Source of the DNA: Megascapheus bottae
Lineage: Eukaryota; Chordata; Mammalia; Rodentia; Geomyidae
Length of the DNA: 64,000 nt
Assembly: GCA_024803745.1 (NCBI GenBank)
Contig: JANJXV010000016.1
Span: 42,958,525 to 43,022,524, forward strand
Direction of reading: 5' to 3'
Both the position numbers and the translations under genes were made by a program. Within the stretch, counting starts at the first letter, position 1. Every line of letters begins with the position of its first letter. Below the pieces are notes generated by a model. That model ran no database searches, had not been told where the DNA came from, and was given only the letters and a program-made list of their open reading frames with translations. Shown piece after piece: positions 62,115-64,000 of this stretch.

Positions 62115-62549
62115 ACAGCCGCACAGATGGGCACGCGCGCCTGCGGACGAGGTCCCCCTCCCGGACGTCCCCGAATGCTCCCTCCCACGCTCACGCACGG
62201 TCTCCAGTGGGTGCCTGGCTGCATCCGTTTCGCTTGTGTTCTCTAATAAAAACAAAGAGAATCCGCCAGGGCACGGGCCGGGAGGCTTCGGGTGGGGAGC
62301 CGGCTGGGGCCTGCGGGCACGGTGACTTCCGCAGCGTGACCACGCCAGTCGGCCGCCATTCCTCTGTGACTTCGCGAGGACAACCCGCTCTTACCGCCGC
62401 ACAGTGCGTGTCACAGCCCCGGGCGAGGCGACCCGCGAGGAAGGGATGGCCGCCGCTCAGTGCGACCGAGCGGCTCCAGCCGCAAGAAATGGAGCGCCCC
62501 GGGCGCCCCGTGCGCGCCACCCATCCTCAGCGGCCTCCGACCGCCCGGG

Positions 62550-62610
62550 CCGCCCACCGGAAGTGGGCGGGGCGGCGGGGCGGCGACGTCACTTCCGGAA
62601 GCCTCGCCTA
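62550..62610 (+). promoter_or_regulatory. Core promoter cluster: ETS, Sp1 and CRE-like sites
   Basis: CCGGAAGTGGGCGGGGCGG (about 62557-62575) joins an ETS site to GC boxes. GACGTCACTTCCGG (about 62585-62598) joins a CRE-like half to an inverted ETS site. Such paired ETS sites without TATA are typical of housekeeping promoters; the start site is inferred to lie just downstream, about 62600-62650. Confidence 0.6.
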
Positions 62611-62711
62611 GAAAAGACCCCGGGCTGCGGCGGCGGCGCCTGAGGAGACGACGCTGCCTGCCGTCCCGGAGGCTGCGCGGCCACGGACGGGGCCTGGCTG
62701 CGGCCTGCACG

Positions 62712-63175
62712 CGCGGCGGACCGGAGCCGGAGCCGAGGCTGACCCCGACCTCCATCTCCCGCTCGTGAGGCGGACGGGAGCCGAGGCTGACCCCGACCTC
62801 CATCTCCCGCTCGTGAGGCGGACGGGAGCCGAGGCTGACCCCGGCCTCCGGCTCGTGAGGCGGACGGGAGCTGAGGAAGCCGAGGCCCACGCCGGCCTCC
62901 CGCTCGTGAGGCGGAGCCCAGGCCGAGGCTGACCCCGACCCCGACCTCCACCTCCACCTCCCGCTCGTGAGGCGGACGGGAGCTGAGGGAGCCGAGGCCC
63001 ACGCCGGCCTCCCGCTCGTGAGGCGGAGCCCAGGCCGAGGCTGACCCCGACCCCGACCTCCACCTCCCGCTCGTGAGGCGGACCGGAGCCGAGGCCGAGG
63101 CCCCCGCCGGCCTCCCGCTCGTGGGGCGGAGCAGAGGCCGAGGGAGCCGAGGCTGACCGCGGCCTCCCGCTCGTG
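62712..63175 (+). repeat. GC-rich tandem repeat in the TRIM52-like leader
   Basis: About nine units of 42-61 bp, each ending in CCCGCTCGTGAGGCGGA or GGGGCGGA, with variable GAGGCTGACCCCGACCTCC blocks inside. Two alternating types are seen (CGGACGGGAG... and CGGAGCCCAGG...), giving a higher-order repeat of about 110 bp around 62890-63075. It lies between the presumed start site and the ATG. Confidence 0.85.
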
Positions 63176-63275
63176 GGGCCTGCACGCGCGGCGGAGCCGG
63201 GCCTGGCCTGGCCTGCACACCCGCCCCGGCCTGCTCGCCGCGGAGACGCCCGGCCCCCGCCTCCAAGGCGCCTGA

Positions 63276-64000
<725 letters not shown>

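Overview
This is a window of rodent nuclear genome. Introns with canonical GT/AG borders, B1-like and ID-like SINEs, decayed LINE-1 pieces and two CpG islands show a mammal. The commonest repeat is a dimeric SINE: an ID-like, tRNA-Ala-derived left half joined to a second half unlike other rodent SINEs. It matches what I know as IDL-Geo, a family restricted to Geomyoidea (pocket gophers, pocket mice, kangaroo rats). The host is therefore very likely a geomyoid rodent; I cannot name the species.

Three protein genes can be supported. (1) 64-11546, + strand: the last nine coding exons of the C18orf63 orthologue (DUF4708, function unknown). They join into one uninterrupted frame of 591 codons plus stop; the 5' exons lie before the window. 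(2) 43190-55646, - strand: a complete four-exon DIPK1C (FAM69C) of 409 residues, a divergent kinase-fold protein of the secretory pathway, with a CpG-island promoter near 55.7 kb and a likely poly(A) signal at 42470-42475. (3) 63426-64000, + strand: the start of a TRIM52/TRIM41-type RING gene, closest to TRIM52 by eye. It has an acidic insert inside the RING, a CpG-island promoter with ETS, Sp1 and CRE-like sites, and a GC-rich tandem repeat in its leader. It runs off the right edge.

Layout: 0-22 kb is AT-rich and holds C18orf63 with many SINEs. 11.5-42.4 kb is intergenic, with SINEs, a younger L1 nested in an older L1 (26.1-28.4 kb), microsatellites and a 33-bp minisatellite. 42.4-56 kb is the GC-richer DIPK1C locus, with an ERV1-like LTR candidate in intron 2. 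56-62.1 kb is repeat-rich spacer without a convincing gene. 62.1-64 kb is the TRIM52-like promoter and first exon.

C18orf63 next to DIPK1C is the order on human 18q22.3, where CNDP2 follows. TRIM52 lies on human 5q35.3. The window therefore seems to span an evolutionary breakpoint, a gene transposition or an assembly join between about 56 and 62 kb. The genes share no obvious pathway. I found no novel multi-gene system; the most notable signals are this junction, the TRIM52-like acidic RING with its repetitive leader, and well-resolved nested retroposon insertions.
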